NCBI GenBank assembly: GCA_031390175.1
Contig: JANMTF010000372.1
Coordinates: 1 to 5,211 of the forward strand
Reading direction: 5' to 3'
DNA from: JAAFIP01 sp031390175
GTDB lineage: Bacteria > Pseudomonadota > Gammaproteobacteria > Burkholderiales > Burkholderiaceae_C
DNA length: 5,211 nucleotides
Position numbers and translations under genes: made by a program. The notes beneath the pieces were generated by a model. The model searched no databases and was not told the origin of the DNA. It was given only the letters and a program-made list of their open reading frames with translations. The first letter of the stretch is position 1; every line of letters starts with the position of its first letter. Below, piece by piece: positions 5,111 through 5,211 of this stretch.

Positions 5111-5211
5111 TCCATCACCGCTTGCTGGCTCGTGTACTTTTTGTCTCGCGCGGGCGTAGTGTGCGGGGGCTAGATGGAGCACTGTTTTGTGACAGTTGAC
5201 GCGCTTGGCCG

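Larger units (their letters stand above)
4914..5211. other. 298-bp repeat-containing region downstream of phoD
   Basis: There is no credible gene here. The first two thirds hold three related direct repeats (4932-5079) and an inverted copy of the 93-bp element (about 5019-5110); the third direct repeat lies inside that element. Positions 5112-5211 show nothing I can assign. Short frames on the minus strand end at stops within this stretch and might be the tail of a gene beyond the window, but they have no recognisable sequence. No intrinsic terminator with a T tail follows phoD. Confidence 0.65.

Overview
The window looks like chromosomal DNA of a betaproteobacterium, most likely a member of the Comamonadaceae (Burkholderiales). 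The reasons are a Bug-type solute-binding protein standing alone without its membrane partners, AAGGAG ribosome sites, moderately GC-rich coding sequence, and intergenic repeat elements with AGCTGCT and GATGAAAAATCT cores that I associate from memory with that family. No species can be named from the sequence alone.

Layout. Positions 1-243 are the last 80 codons of a Rieske-type (VanA-like) aromatic oxygenase that begins outside the window. After 42 bp containing an uninterrupted pyrimidine tract comes a complete Bug/TctC-family periplasmic binding protein (286-1284). Positions 1285-1703 are a 419-bp intergenic region with two repeat elements, a small hairpin and the leader of the next gene. 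Then follow, 24 bp apart on the same strand, an AlkK-like acyl-CoA synthetase (1704-3347) and a Tat-exported PhoD-family phosphatase/phosphodiesterase (3372-4913). The last 298 bp (4914-5211) hold short direct repeats and a second, inverted copy of the repeat found at about 1458-1550.

How the parts work together. The oxygenase and the Bug protein are probably co-transcribed and may serve capture and oxidation of an organic (perhaps aromatic) acid. The acyl-CoA synthetase and PhoD protein look like a two-gene operon. One would activate fatty acids in the cytoplasm and the other would hydrolyse phosphate esters in the periplasm, possibly as salvage from phospholipids; that link is inference.

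No new multi-gene system is visible: all four genes belong to known families. The least explained signal is the intergenic DNA. An approximately 93-bp element with internal AAAAATCT/AGATTTTT inverted ends occurs twice in opposite orientation, once on each side of the synthetase-phoD pair. The downstream copy overlaps a cluster of three related direct repeats.
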